From NCBI RefSeq assembly GCF_025398175.1, contig NZ_CP099734.1:1984001-2048000 (forward strand): a stretch of DNA of 64,000 nucleotides. Reading direction: 5' to 3'. The notes beneath the pieces are model-generated. The model worked only from the letters and a program-made list of their open reading frames with translations. It did not search any database and was not told where the DNA came from. The position numbers and the translations under genes were made by a program. Positions 47,000 through 56,110 of this stretch are shown piece by piece. Positions within the stretch are counted from its first letter, which is position 1; the number at the start of each line of letters is the position of its first letter. This DNA is from Photobacterium sp. TY1-4 (GTDB lineage Bacteria > Pseudomonadota > Gammaproteobacteria > Enterobacterales > Vibrionaceae).

Positions 47000-49900
47000 T
47001 GCTGACGTTAATCGATGCGGCGCTCAGCCGCGCCCGAACCATGATCACCCTGCTGATCCTCATTCTGATCGCCGGGGCCATCATGTACCGCCTGATGCCC
47101 AAAGAATCAAACCCCGATATCACCATCCCGGTCATTTACACCTCGGTCACCCATGAGGGGATCAGTCCGGAAGATGCCGAACGACTGTTGGTACGCCCGC
47201 TGGAGAAAGAGCTGCGCACCATCGAAGGCATTAAAGAAATGGAAGCCACCGCTGCCGAAGGCTATGCCTCGGTTGTCCTGGAGTTCAATGCCGGGATCGA
47301 TATCGAAGAAGCTCTAACCGATGTACGCGAAGCAGTCGATCTGGCCAAGGTGAAACTGCCCAGCGACAGCGACGAGCCGAAAGTCAAAGAGATCACCATC
47401 GCCAGTTTTGACCCGGTCTTGTCCATGGTGCTCTACGGCACCGTCCCCGAGCGAACCATCGTCCAGATCGCCCGCAAACTCCAGAATGAGCTGGAAAGTT
47501 ATCGCCAGGTGTTGGAAGTCGACATTGCCGGAGACCGGGAAGATGTCGTCGAAGTGGTGGTTGAACCCCTGCTGATGGAAAGCTACGGCCTGGATCAGGC
47601 TGACGTATTCAACCTGGTGGCCCGAAATAACCGGGTGGTCGCCGCCGGTTATATCGACAGCGGATACGGCCGTTTCTCCGTGAAGGTCCCTTCCGTTTTT
47701 GACTCCCTGAAAGATATTCTCGAGTTGCCGATCAAAGTCGAAGGCAACACCGTGATCACCTTCGGGGACATCGCCACCGTGCGCCGGGCATTTCGCGATC
47801 CCGACAGCTTTGCCCGCCTGAACGGCCAACCCGCCGTGGTGCTGGATGTGAAGAAACGGGCCGGGGAAAACATCATTGAGACGGTCGACATTGTCAAAGC
47901 GGTGATGGCGGAAGCCCAGCAGTTAGACGACTGGCCCGATAATCTGCTGGTGGAATACACCCTGGATCAATCCAAGGATGTCAAAACCATGCTGGTGGAT
48001 CTCCAGAACAACATCCTGTCGGCGATCATCCTGGTGGTGATCGTGATCCTGGCAATCCTCGGTGCCCGTACGGCGCTGCTGGTCGGGATCTCGATCCCCG
48101 GTTCCTTCCTCACCGGTTTGCTGGTCCTGGCCGTGAGCGGCGTGACTATCAATATTGTGGTGCTGTTTTCGCTGATCATGGCGGTCGGGATGCTGGTCGA
48201 CGGCGCCATCGTGGTCACCGAATATGCCGACCGACGAATGCAGGAAAACATTCCGCGCAAACAGGCGTATCAGGAAGCGGCCAAGCGCATGGCTTGGCCG
48301 ATCACGGCCTCAACGGCCACCACCCTGGCTGCCTTTGCTCCCATGTTGTTCTGGCCGGATACTACCGGGGAGTTCATGCGCTATCTGCCGATGACCCTGA
48401 TTGCAACCTTGAGTGCCTCCCTGGTGATGGCCATGCTGTTCGTGCCGGTACTCGGCAGTGTGCTCGGTAAGCCGCAATACATCAGCCCGAAACAGCAACA
48501 GCGGAAAATTGCCGTCGAGAACGGTCAGTTTGACCAAGCGACCGGCCTCACCCGGCTCTACCTCAACAGCTTAAGTCTTGCGATTCGCCATCCGCTGAAG
48601 ATCTTACTGGGAGCGTTCGTCTTTTCCGTCGTGGTCGCGGTTGCCTATGCCAAAGCCGGACTAGGCGTGGTTTTCTTCCCGGATGTCGATCCACCGCACT
48701 TCACGATTAAGGCCCGCTCACAGGGGGATTTGTCTATCTTTGAAAAAGACCAGCTGATGCAACAAGTCGAATCGCGCGTGATCGGCACCGAGGGCATCAG
48801 CAGCGTCTACACCCGGACCGGGGGAGATGATCAGATCGGTCACATTCAGATCAACCCGCTCGACTGGCAATACCGGCCGCCGATTAAAGATATCATTGCT
48901 GAGCTACGGGAAAAAACAGCCGATCTGGCCGGGATTGAGCTGGAATTTACCTCCCCGGATGCCGGACCGCCCAGTGAACACGACTTGTTAATTGAGGTCA
49001 GCGGCAACAACAGCACCGAGATGTCGCAGACTGTTCAGCTGATCCGCCGCTGGATCGAGTCCCAGCCCGCGTTTACCAATATCTCTGACTCGGACAACAA
49101 GCCGGGAATTGACTGGGAGATTAATATCGCCCGGGATGATGCCGCCCGCTTCGGCGGGGATGCCACCCTGGTTGGCAACACGGTTCAGTTTGTCACCAAC
49201 GGGTTGAAGATCGGCGAATACCTACCCAATGATACCGATGAAGAAGTCGATATCCTGGTACGTTATCCGCAAGATAAACGAGATATCGGCCAGTTCAACG
49301 AACTACGGATCAAAACCCAGTACGGGTTGGTGCCAATTACCAACTTCTCCAGTATTACGCCGTCTCCCAAGCAACATACGATCAGCCGGATTGATGGCAA
49401 GCGAGTAGTTCAGGTGATGGCAGATATGGCTCCGGGTTTCAACCTGAGCCTGGAAATCCCCAATATTCAGGCGGCCCTTGATCAAATGTCGATTGCAACC
49501 GGTGTGACGGTTGAAATTCGCGGCCAGAACGAAGAGCAAGCGGCCTCACAGCAATTCCTGGAAAGTGCATTTGTGGTGGCACTGGCCGTGATGGGGCTGA
49601 TCCTGGTCACTCAGTTCAATAGTTTCTACCAGGCTTTCCTGATCCTGAGTGCCGTGCTGTTCTCAACCGTGGGCGTGTTCCTCGGATTGCTGATTTTCCA
49701 GCGGCCGTTCGGCGTCATCATGTCCGGGATCGGGGTGATCTCGCTGGCCGGGATTGTGGTCAACAACAACATCGTGTTGATTGACACCTATAACCAACTG
49801 CGTAAGCAGGGCTACGAGAAAACCGTCGCTATCATGCACACCGGTGCCCAGCGTTTACGTCCGGTGCTGCTGACCACCATCACCACGATTCTCGGGCTGC

Positions 49901-50178
49901 TGCCGATGGTACTGGAAATGAACATTGACCTGATCGGCCGGAAAGTGGAATTCGGCGCGCCGAGTACCCAATGGTGGTCGCAGCTGGCGACGGCGGTTGC
50001 CGGCGGTCTGACCTTCGCGACTCTGCTGACCCTGATCCTCACCCCTTGCTTGCTGATGCTGGGCCGGGATCAACATCAGAAGATCCAGCGTCGTCGGTTT
50101 GTCTATCAACCCAGTCACCACCAGCAACTGGAAAAACCGAAAGAAGTAACGCGGGAGAAAACGGAAGATGTTTATTAG
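46999..50178 (+). CDS. RND efflux permease
   Basis: A 1059-residue, 12-helix proton-driven inner-membrane pump. Two periplasmic domains separate helices 1-2 and 7-8. The helix-4 proton relay is GMLVDGAIVVTEYADRR, with a single Asp where AcrB has two. This, plus FPDVDPPHF and MPKESNPDI, places it among HAE-type pumps related to Vibrio Vex/Vme systems. It is translationally coupled to the adaptor by a 1-nt overlap. No outer-membrane factor is encoded here, so TolC is a likely partner. Substrates are unknown. Confidence 0.92.
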   Translation: MLTLIDAALSRARTMITLLILILIAGAIMYRLMPKESNPDITIPVIYTSVTHEGISPEDAERLLVRPLEKELRTIEGIKEMEATAAEGYASVVLEFNAGIDIEEALTDVREAVDLAKVKLPSDSDEPKVKEITIASFDPVLSMVLYGTVPERTIVQIARKLQNELESYRQVLEVDIAGDREDVVEVVVEPLLMESYGLDQADVFNLVARNNRVVAAGYIDSGYGRFSVKVPSVFDSLKDILELPIKVEGNTVITFGDIATVRRAFRDPDSFARLNGQPAVVLDVKKRAGENIIETVDIVKAVMAEAQQLDDWPDNLLVEYTLDQSKDVKTMLVDLQNNILSAIILVVIVILAILGARTALLVGISIPGSFLTGLLVLAVSGVTINIVVLFSLIMAVGMLVDGAIVVTEYADRRMQENIPRKQAYQEAAKRMAWPITASTATTLAAFAPMLFWPDTTGEFMRYLPMTLIATLSASLVMAMLFVPVLGSVLGKPQYISPKQQQRKIAVENGQFDQATGLTRLYLNSLSLAIRHPLKILLGAFVFSVVVAVAYAKAGLGVVFFPDVDPPHFTIKARSQGDLSIFEKDQLMQQVESRVIGTEGISSVYTRTGGDDQIGHIQINPLDWQYRPPIKDIIAELREKTADLAGIELEFTSPDAGPPSEHDLLIEVSGNNSTEMSQTVQLIRRWIESQPAFTNISDSDNKPGIDWEINIARDDAARFGGDATLVGNTVQFVTNGLKIGEYLPNDTDEEVDILVRYPQDKRDIGQFNELRIKTQYGLVPITNFSSITPSPKQHTISRIDGKRVVQVMADMAPGFNLSLEIPNIQAALDQMSIATGVTVEIRGQNEEQAASQQFLESAFVVALAVMGLILVTQFNSFYQAFLILSAVLFSTVGVFLGLLIFQRPFGVIMSGIGVISLAGIVVNNNIVLIDTYNQLRKQGYEKTVAIMHTGAQRLRPVLLTTITTILGLLPMVLEMNIDLIGRKVEFGAPSTQWWSQLATAVAGGLTFATLLTLILTPCLLMLGRDQHQKIQRRRFVYQPSHHQQLEKPKEVTREKTEDVY

Positions 50179-50222
50179 CGATGTGCCGGACGTACTTTGA
50201 CAGTACCCGGGTACCGAAAATG

Positions 50223-50253
50223 AAAACAGCCAGCATTAAGCTGGCTGTTTTTT
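50223..50253 (+). terminator. Terminator of the RND operon
   Basis: A 12-bp perfect stem AAAACAGCCAGC/GCTGGCTGTTTT with an ATTAA loop is followed by TT. Confidence 0.92.
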
Positions 50254-50289
50254 CGCTGTTCTCCGACAGACTTGATGCCGTTAATCACC

Positions 50290-50709
50290 TCAAGACGGTT
50301 GACGACGCGGCGCGAACTTCTTCGTCATCCCATGGCTTGACGGCGCAACCATTCTGTATCCCAGTTTTTCATAAAACACCGGTTCATCTGCAATCATGGA
50401 GACATAAGACCCCTCAAGAGCCACGGAAGCCAGATAGCCGTCAATATGCGTCATGATTTGGCGCCCCAAGCCTTGTCCCTGATAGTGCGGGTCCACCGCC
50501 ACATCCACCACCTCAAAATTACAGGCGCCGTCACCGACCACACGCCCCATCGCAACCAGGGCTTCGCCATCGTAAATTGAAACACCATACAAGGAATTCG
50601 GTAATCCGATGGTCGCCGCCTGCAGGGATTTTACGGACAGACCGGCTTTCACTCGCAAAGCACAGAACATTTCTGCACCGGGCACTTGTTCAACAATATT
50701 TAATGTCAT
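50290..50709 (-). CDS. GNAT-family N-acetyltransferase
   Basis: A 139-residue acetyl-CoA-dependent acetyltransferase. The acetyl-CoA loop is QGQGLG after VDVAVDPHY, with beta-4/alpha-3 before it and FYEKLGYR near the end. AAGGAG lies upstream of the ATG. The substrate is unknown. It is the last of several small minus-strand enzyme genes; 113 bp separate it from the next. Confidence 0.88.
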   Translation of the reverse strand: MTLNIVEQVPGAEMFCALRVKAGLSVKSLQAATIGLPNSLYGVSIYDGEALVAMGRVVGDGACNFEVVDVAVDPHYQGQGLGRQIMTHIDGYLASVALEGSYVSMIADEPVFYEKLGYRMVAPSSHGMTKKFAPRRQPS

Positions 50710-50822
50710 GATTGGTCACTCCTTGTTCAGGCGGGTAATCATACACATGAATACTGTATAAATAAACATACTCCGTCATATCCAGCAACCTCCAAAAAGG
50801 AAAATAATTTCAACGAGTTCGC

Positions 50823-51518
50823 TTAAGGCGCAGCATGGCTCGTCACGATATTCCGGCTGAACTGATAATCCGGGTATTCCTGATTCAGTAAATCGACCAC
50901 ATCCAGCCATGCTTGCTGACCCAGCGAGAGCGGTGTTATTGCCGTCGGTAAAAGCGCCCACGGTGCCAAATGAAACCCCCAGGAAACTCCGCCCACAGGA
51001 TACAACACGCCATGGCGTTCCGTTAATCCGAACAACATTCCCTGCCAGTTTAAATCCATATGCGGCGCGACCTGCCAACCGGGATTGTCTCTGAACACCG
51101 TTCCCAGACTGTAAAATGGGATACTGTGTTCTCTTTTTTCCTGCGCGCCGACATCGACAAAGGTCCAGAGATCATCTTGGGCGCCAAATGAGGCATGCTT
51201 GCCGGTGAGCTGTTTCTGTCCGGTGGTGGTCACGGGATGAACCCAGTGCGTCACCGCTGCTGACGACACTTCAATCGACGGAAATTTCGGGGCGTAGCAG
51301 TCGCCATTGCCTTGGGCGACGAACCGGATATCGAACTCGGTAGCGCTCCCCCACCCGCTCACCGTTTGTTGCACAAGAGACGGGTCGTCAAAACATTTGG
51401 CATAACTCCCGTGGGCAATGTTGGTGGCCAACAGCGCATTTCGATACAGGCCGAATGAAATATATGCCGCAATCACAAGGACGACGATACCGATCAAACC
51501 GGCTAAAAAGCGTTTCAT
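50823..51518 (-). CDS. Hypothetical membrane-anchored protein
   Basis: A 231-residue protein I do not recognise. Residues ~4-24 form one membrane helix or uncleaved signal; the rest is soluble and rich in Trp, Phe, His and Ser, and would face the periplasm. Two Cys (about 43 and 75) might pair. The start at 51518 follows GGAG; an ATG 18 bases upstream is also open. It sits alone among GNAT genes, with no stated link to them. Confidence 0.55.
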   Translation of the reverse strand: MKRFLAGLIGIVVLVIAAYISFGLYRNALLATNIAHGSYAKCFDDPSLVQQTVSGWGSATEFDIRFVAQGNGDCYAPKFPSIEVSSAAVTHWVHPVTTTGQKQLTGKHASFGAQDDLWTFVDVGAQEKREHSIPFYSLGTVFRDNPGWQVAPHMDLNWQGMLFGLTERHGVLYPVGGVSWGFHLAPWALLPTAITPLSLGQQAWLDVVDLLNQEYPDYQFSRNIVTSHAAP

Positions 51519-51602
51519 CTCACTCCAGACTTCCATTCTGCTTTATGTGCGCCGGAGCGCTTCCAGCGTCATCATGAATGAATACAACTGAAGACCAGAG
51601 CA

Positions 51603-52025
51603 TCAAGCAGCCGTTGAAGGGGATGCGCCCAGAAGTGGCTGGTGCTTGATCTTGTGATAAGTCATCGCCAATTGCAGACAATGCCTGATGGCTTGCTCCG
51701 GCAACGGCTCAGACAAACTCAGGACAATTGCCCGGTTCCCCTGAAATACCAAGCTCTCACCATACAGTTCCCGAAAGGTGTCCACCAGCTTGGTTTGGCA
51801 GTTAAAGAAGAGGTAATAATGGTGCGGTGTTTTCAGTTTCCAGTCGATGCGCACAGGGCTGCCGGCAGTGACGGTATAACTCGGCTCTCCCCACTTGAGC
51901 GTTTCCTCAACTTCCCCCAACGCATATTCCTCGGCGATTTGATAAATCAGCGCCCGCAAATTTTCGAGTAAAAGTTGAACGGCTGCCGGATAATCGTTGA
52001 ATCGGGTTTGTACTGCCTTGTCCAT
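51603..52025 (-). CDS. DUF1801-domain protein
   Basis: A 140-residue YdhG/DUF1801-fold protein. Typical elements are LRALIYQIAEEY, EETLKWGEPSYTV and the VDTFRELYGE segment. The fold is related to phosphate-stress and iron-sulfur scaffold-like proteins, but the function is unknown. The start at 52025 follows AGGAGG; the frame is open 29 codons upstream into the next gene's end and is not needed. Confidence 0.8.
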   Translation of the reverse strand: MDKAVQTRFNDYPAAVQLLLENLRALIYQIAEEYALGEVEETLKWGEPSYTVTAGSPVRIDWKLKTPHHYYLFFNCQTKLVDTFRELYGESLVFQGNRAIVLSLSEPLPEQAIRHCLQLAMTYHKIKHQPLLGASPSTAA

Positions 52026-52099
52026 GGAATGCCTCCTGTTCGAAAGTGTCGGGCCAAAAGCGTCCCGGCACTCAAAATACTGCTGAGTTCTGGCTGAAT

Positions 52100-52972
52100 C
52101 TAAACCCGCCATTCATAGCGGATGTTTTTACAAAACTGAGTGAACCCTATCTTTTGATACAACGGAAAACCTTGCTCCGAGGACTGCAGAATCGCCACTT
52201 GATAGCCATCACAAAGAGCATCTCGCAAGATCACACGCATCATCTCCCGGGCGATCCCTTTGCCTCTGAAATCAGGCTTTGTGGAGACCCAATACACACC
52301 AACCACCCCGTCACTGAAGAAACAACTCGCTGTCGCAACAGGCTTCCCCTCATAAACACCGAGATAGTGTTTGACCGGATCACGAAAGCCGGCATCGATC
52401 AGCATTTGCTGATAAATCGGTCTCAATTCACGGTTGAACTGAAACCCATCAAACAAGGTCGCAATCCATTCCCTTAACCCCAGTTCCGTATCCACGGGCT
52501 TGATCGTCAAATTCTCTAACGGTTGCGAATCAAGATCCAGCGCTGAAAGCTCCGCGGCCATCCCCGGACATTCTGAAGCAAGGGTGAGTCCTTTAGAATG
52601 AAGTCTTTTTCCCAAATCCGAAAAATCCGATGAAGACCATACTTTCCAGCAAAAACTCTTCTGTTGTGATTTCAAAATATCCAGGATTTCATCAATACGG
52701 TTTTCGGGATCATCCGCACTGAGGTCCGCCGCCAGCACCCCATTCAAGATTGGCACGCAGCTTGCGCTTTCAATCCTGAGATAATCTTCATTTTTTCTCA
52801 ACGAGATCACATCGGACTGCGCCAGAAATAGATCATACGCCCGCTGATTGTTGTCGATCAACAACGGTAAATTGTGCGGCTCATAGCTTTTCATGACACT
52901 CATGATTTTCCCCAACTCAATGTCAATACCATGATTTACAGAGACAGCTTCGCTAATACGCACGATGGTCAT
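52100..52972 (-). CDS. GNAT-family acetyltransferase, two-domain
   Basis: A 290-residue protein with a typical GNAT domain in the last ~140 residues (VYWVSTKPDFRGKGIAREMM, then FPLYQKIGFTQ). The first half is probably a degenerate GNAT or substrate domain. The start at 52972 follows GGGGTGA; internal ATGs at codons 24 and 27 are alternatives. It lies 16 bp after another GNAT gene and is likely cotranscribed. Confidence 0.82.
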   Translation of the reverse strand: MTIVRISEAVSVNHGIDIELGKIMSVMKSYEPHNLPLLIDNNQRAYDLFLAQSDVISLRKNEDYLRIESASCVPILNGVLAADLSADDPENRIDEILDILKSQQKSFCWKVWSSSDFSDLGKRLHSKGLTLASECPGMAAELSALDLDSQPLENLTIKPVDTELGLREWIATLFDGFQFNRELRPIYQQMLIDAGFRDPVKHYLGVYEGKPVATASCFFSDGVVGVYWVSTKPDFRGKGIAREMMRVILRDALCDGYQVAILQSSEQGFPLYQKIGFTQFCKNIRYEWRV

Positions 52973-52988
52973 TCACCCCAAAGAAGCA

Positions 52989-53468
52989 TTATTCACCGTC
53001 AACGGTGTAGCAATAAACCCACTCTGTTTCCCCATCGAAATTGAAGTCGCAAATGGTGCCGACTTTCTCAAATCCAATCGATTCAAATAAGGACTGCATC
53101 CGGGTGTTGCTTTCCTCGGTTGTTGAATAAACCTTATGCCAACCCGCCTGCGCTACCGCAGACCGAATCAACGCAGCGCCAATCCCTTTACCTCTATGGT
53201 CAGGGTGCGTATTCACCAGTGAGATCAACGGCTTGTTAAAAAACTCATTACTGGTTAATTTCAAATATCCCACGCAAGGGATTGAGTCCAGATCGGCTAT
53301 AAATAGTTCACCACGCTCCATATCCATTCTCCGATCGCCTGCAAACTCATCGAATTCTTTCATTCGCACATAGTCGGTCACTTTACTTCTTCTGATCGTT
53401 ATTTCCAAATTGGCATCCTTGCATTCATGAATTGATAAGCCAGATTGCGCCCCAACGACGCGAAGCAA
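52989..53468 (-). CDS. GNAT-family acetyltransferase
   Basis: A 159-residue acetyltransferase with the acetyl-CoA loop HRGKGIGAAL and a C-terminal SLFESIGFEKVG. The likely start is TTG at 53468, preceded by GGAG; the first internal ATG would remove the first strand of the fold. It has 16-17 bp gaps to GNAT genes on both sides. Confidence 0.82.
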   Translation of the reverse strand: MLRVVGAQSGLSIHECKDANLEITIRRSKVTDYVRMKEFDEFAGDRRMDMERGELFIADLDSIPCVGYLKLTSNEFFNKPLISLVNTHPDHRGKGIGAALIRSAVAQAGWHKVYSTTEESNTRMQSLFESIGFEKVGTICDFNFDGETEWVYCYTVDGE

Positions 53469-53485
53469 TTAATCTCCATTCCTTC

Positions 53486-53965
53486 TTAGTTGATAGACTG
53501 GATCAACTTCAACACTTCCACTGGCTGGCCATTGACCTGAACCACAAATTCATCGACCACGTTGAACTGATGCTGTAAGTAGAGACGGAGGGCTGGCCGA
53601 TTAGACTTGACGATATTTAACGTCAGTGCCTGGCCTTGAAACAAAGTCATGACATGCGCCAATAAAGCACGCCCGAGCCCCAAGCGGCGAAAACCGGGAT
53701 GAACATATAACCAGCCAATTTCTTGCTGCGATATCGTAATAAACCCTACGACGCTTTTGTTGATTTCCATGACATAAACATCAGAGTTGAGGAACTGCGC
53801 CAGACGGACCGGGTCATCTGCCAATGCCCGGGAGGTAATTTTCACCACTTCATGGGCAAACTCTTCAGGCTTACACAGTGCGTAAATATTCTGAATGTTT
53901 GAAAAGTCGTTCTCAACATAGTTGCGGATCTTGGTTTTAGCCTCGGTCGATGTTTCCAAAGTCAT
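53486..53965 (-). CDS. GNAT-family acetyltransferase
   Basis: A 159-residue acetyltransferase: IGWLYVHPGFRRLGLGRALLAHV is the core strand plus acetyl-CoA loop, and NRPALRLYLQHQF the C-terminal helix. The start chosen is 53965 (MTLETSTEAK), downstream of GAGGAAA; the open frame runs 20 codons further. First of three tandem, non-identical GNAT genes. Confidence 0.83.
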   Translation of the reverse strand: MTLETSTEAKTKIRNYVENDFSNIQNIYALCKPEEFAHEVVKITSRALADDPVRLAQFLNSDVYVMEINKSVVGFITISQQEIGWLYVHPGFRRLGLGRALLAHVMTLFQGQALTLNIVKSNRPALRLYLQHQFNVVDEFVVQVNGQPVEVLKLIQSIN

Positions 53966-54039
53966 ACCGGATGTTTCCTCGCGTGGTGGGCCCCAGTGTG
54001 TCTTCAATCGACATAAGCTGAACACTCACTGCCCGACCA

Positions 54040-54381
54040 TTAATAGCTGGCACCATCGATTTTCCGCACCGGAATGCTGTTGAGCAGTTCCGGGGCTGCC
54101 ATCTGCATATTGATGGCAAGGATATCGGCATCACAGGTTGGCGTGGTGACATAGTGGGTGATACAGCCGCACAAGCGACAACGGTGGAACTCGACTTCTT
54201 TATCGCCCCAGATGTAATAGACCGATTTTTCACGCTCAAACGCAACCGTGACCTCCTGCGGTGTGTAATACGCCCACGAAGCCGCATAACGGCGACAAAT
54301 CGAGCAATTACACTGCCCAACCTCTTTGGGAACTGATACCGCCGAAATTTGAACATTTCCGCAATGGCAACTCACCTTCAT
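54040..54381 (-). CDS. GFA-family protein (glutathione-dependent formaldehyde-activating-like)
   Basis: A 113-residue zinc-binding GFA/CENP-V-fold protein. Cys motifs CHCG, CNCSICRR and CRLCG are all present, followed by a conserved HYV. The family includes a proposed glutathione-formaldehyde synthase and many proteins of unknown role. The start at 54381 is preferred; a GTG two codons upstream is nearer AAGGAA and cannot be excluded. Confidence 0.85.
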   Translation of the reverse strand: MKVSCHCGNVQISAVSVPKEVGQCNCSICRRYAASWAYYTPQEVTVAFEREKSVYYIWGDKEVEFHRCRLCGCITHYVTTPTCDADILAINMQMAAPELLNSIPVRKIDGASY

Positions 54382-54471
54382 CCGCACAATTCCTTCTGCT
54401 CAACTGAGTATACAAATAAAGCCAATTGCCTACTGTATCACCATTAATTTCGTAGGGGAAAGCGAATATTT

Positions 54472-54487
54472 AGTCACATCGATCACA
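54472..54487 (+). promoter_or_regulatory. Possible CRP site before the YjiH-family gene
   Basis: AGTCA-CATCGA-TCACA has one perfect half-site and a 3/5 second half. It is centred ~65 bp before the inferred transcription start, echoing the CRP-like site before hutI. Confidence 0.33.
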
Positions 54488-54509
54488 CAAACAAAACATA
54501 ACCATAACA

Positions 54510-54538
54510 ATGACGCGTTTTTGTATATACATTTTAAT
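54510..54538 (+). promoter_or_regulatory. YjiH-family gene promoter with HutC-like operator
   Basis: ATGACG (-35) and TTTAAT (-10) have a 17-bp spacer. TGTATATACA at 54522-54531 lies inside it, one base from the -10. This is the same perfect palindrome, in the same place, as in the hut operon promoter at 20957-20985. Confidence 0.68.
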
Positions 54539-54557
54539 CAATAAACAAGGAGGTGTT

Positions 54558-55865
54558 ATGGAAAATTCCAATGCAGCATCACAGGCACACAGCCGCAACT
54601 ATTTTCGGCTGTTCGGACTCAGTGCCCTGGGTGTGTTTATCTTTTTTATTCCGGTCAGTTTTAACGGCAAAACCAGCATTCCCCTGGATCATCTGGTCAG
54701 CCTGATCAAAAGCGGGCTCGGCAGCGGAACCAGCTGGTACGCGATGGCGATGATCCTGGCCGGGGCCGTCTACCCGTTGATCACAAAATCCTGGCGACAG
54801 AGCACCACAAATACTGTGTTTCTGGGGCTGAAATGGCTCGGCGTCATCGCGGCGATTTTTGCCATCACCGGCACCGGACCGCAAGCCTTGCAGTCGCCGG
54901 ATATGCTGCCGTTTCTGTTCAACAAGCTGGTGATCTCCGTCGGTTTGATTGTACCGATCGGCTCGGTCTTCCTGGCATTTCTGGTCAGCTATGGCTTGCT
55001 GGAAGCCATCGGGATCCTGGTTCAGAAACTCATGCAGCCGATTTGGCGAACGCCGGGCCGCTCCGCGATCGATGCCGTGGCCTCTTTTGTCGGCAGCTAT
55101 TCGATTGGCCTGCTGATCACCAACCGGGTGTACACCGCCGGTCAGTATTCCGCCCGTGAAGCGGCGATCATTGCCACCGGTTTCTCGACAGTCTCCGCGA
55201 CCTTCATGATCATCGTGGCGAAAACCCTGGGCCTGATGGAGATTTGGAATGTCTACTTCTGGGCGACCCTGCTGATCACCTTCATCGTCACCGCAATCAC
55301 TGTGCGTCTGCCGCCGCTGTCGACCATGGATGATCAGGCGCAACACCGTGAGCCGGAGTGCGAGCCCGGTAACCGCATGAGAACTGCACTGGATACCGGC
55401 CTCACCGTGGCTGAGCAAGCGCCGAGTTTGGGCAAGAGCATTGTTGAGAACTTCAGAGATGGCCTGATCATGACCATCAGCATTCTGCCGTCCATTATGT
55501 CGGTCGGCCTGATTGGTTTGCTGGTTGCCAAGTACACACCGGTCTTTGACTGGCTGGGCATGGTGTTTTACCCCATCACGCTGATCTGGGGACTGGAAGA
55601 TGGCATGGCGCTGGCCCGCGCCAGTGCGGCCGGCTTAGCGGAAATGTTCCTCCCGGCGCTGTTGATGACCGAAGCCAGCGATATTGCCCGCTTTGCGGCC
55701 GGGGTGGTCTGTGTCTCGTCGGTGCTGTTTTTCTCCGCTTCGATCCCCTGCATTCTGGCAACCCGGATCCCGCTGACCGTGGCAAAACTGGTGATCATCT
55801 GGTTGATCCGGACCATGCTGAGTCTGTTCCTGGCGATCCCAACTGCCATGCTGCTGCTCGGCTAA
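54558..55865 (+). CDS. YjiH-family transporter (nucleoside-recognition/Gate domain)
   Basis: A 435-residue inner-membrane protein with about 10-11 helices. It resembles the YjiH group: NYFRLFGLSALGVFIFF at the start, then Gate-type helices such as DAVASFVGSYSIGLLITNRVY and GFSTVSATFMIIVAKTLG. The start at 54558 follows AAGGAGG; the earlier ATG at 54510 lies in the promoter. The HutC-like operator suggests it imports histidine or urocanate, which is inference from regulation only. It is followed by its own terminator. Confidence 0.82.
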   Translation: MENSNAASQAHSRNYFRLFGLSALGVFIFFIPVSFNGKTSIPLDHLVSLIKSGLGSGTSWYAMAMILAGAVYPLITKSWRQSTTNTVFLGLKWLGVIAAIFAITGTGPQALQSPDMLPFLFNKLVISVGLIVPIGSVFLAFLVSYGLLEAIGILVQKLMQPIWRTPGRSAIDAVASFVGSYSIGLLITNRVYTAGQYSAREAAIIATGFSTVSATFMIIVAKTLGLMEIWNVYFWATLLITFIVTAITVRLPPLSTMDDQAQHREPECEPGNRMRTALDTGLTVAEQAPSLGKSIVENFRDGLIMTISILPSIMSVGLIGLLVAKYTPVFDWLGMVFYPITLIWGLEDGMALARASAAGLAEMFLPALLMTEASDIARFAAGVVCVSSVLFFSASIPCILATRIPLTVAKLVIIWLIRTMLSLFLAIPTAMLLLG

Positions 55866-55923
55866 CCGGCTCACTCGAAGCTAGCCGACCAGACAGTAAC
55901 CCTGTTCCGACACAGCAAACATC

Positions 55924-55948
55924 AATGGAGGCCTCGCCTCCATTTTTC
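55924..55948. terminator. Terminator after the YjiH-family gene
   Basis: A 9-bp perfect stem AATGGAGGC/GCCTCCATT with a CTC loop is followed by TTT. It may also stop the oncoming cio operon transcript, although the minus-strand T-run is weak. Confidence 0.87.
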
Positions 55949-55996
55949 ATGGCTTGTTTTGATGGCTTTATACTTTTTATCGTTCAACCCAAGCAG

Positions 55997-56110
55997 CTAA
56001 GTCCCGGGCAACGCCCAGCGGATCAACAGTGCCACCACCAGCAGCGTCAACACCCCGCCGGCCCACAGGGCCAGAAACCATAGCCAGCGTTTGAGACATG
56101 GATTACGCAT
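55997..56110 (-). CDS. DUF2474-like small membrane protein of the CIO oxidase
   Basis: A 37-codon ORF whose ATG immediately follows the cioB stop (TAAATG). The peptide has a short basic N-terminus (MRNPCLKRWLWF), one membrane helix (LALWAGGVLTLLVVALLIRW) and a short tail. Size, position and the WLWFLALW-GGV pattern fit DUF2474, a small family that accompanies CIO-type bd oxidases, possibly playing the role that CydX plays for CydAB. Stop TAG at 55997. Confidence 0.72.
   Translation of the reverse strand: MRNPCLKRWLWFLALWAGGVLTLLVVALLIRWALPGT

Noticed and set aside
50290..54381. GNAT/GFA/DUF1801 run considered as integron cassettes
   Set aside because: The gaps hold no recognisable attC/VCR-type imperfect palindrome or GTTRRRY core, and no integrase is present.
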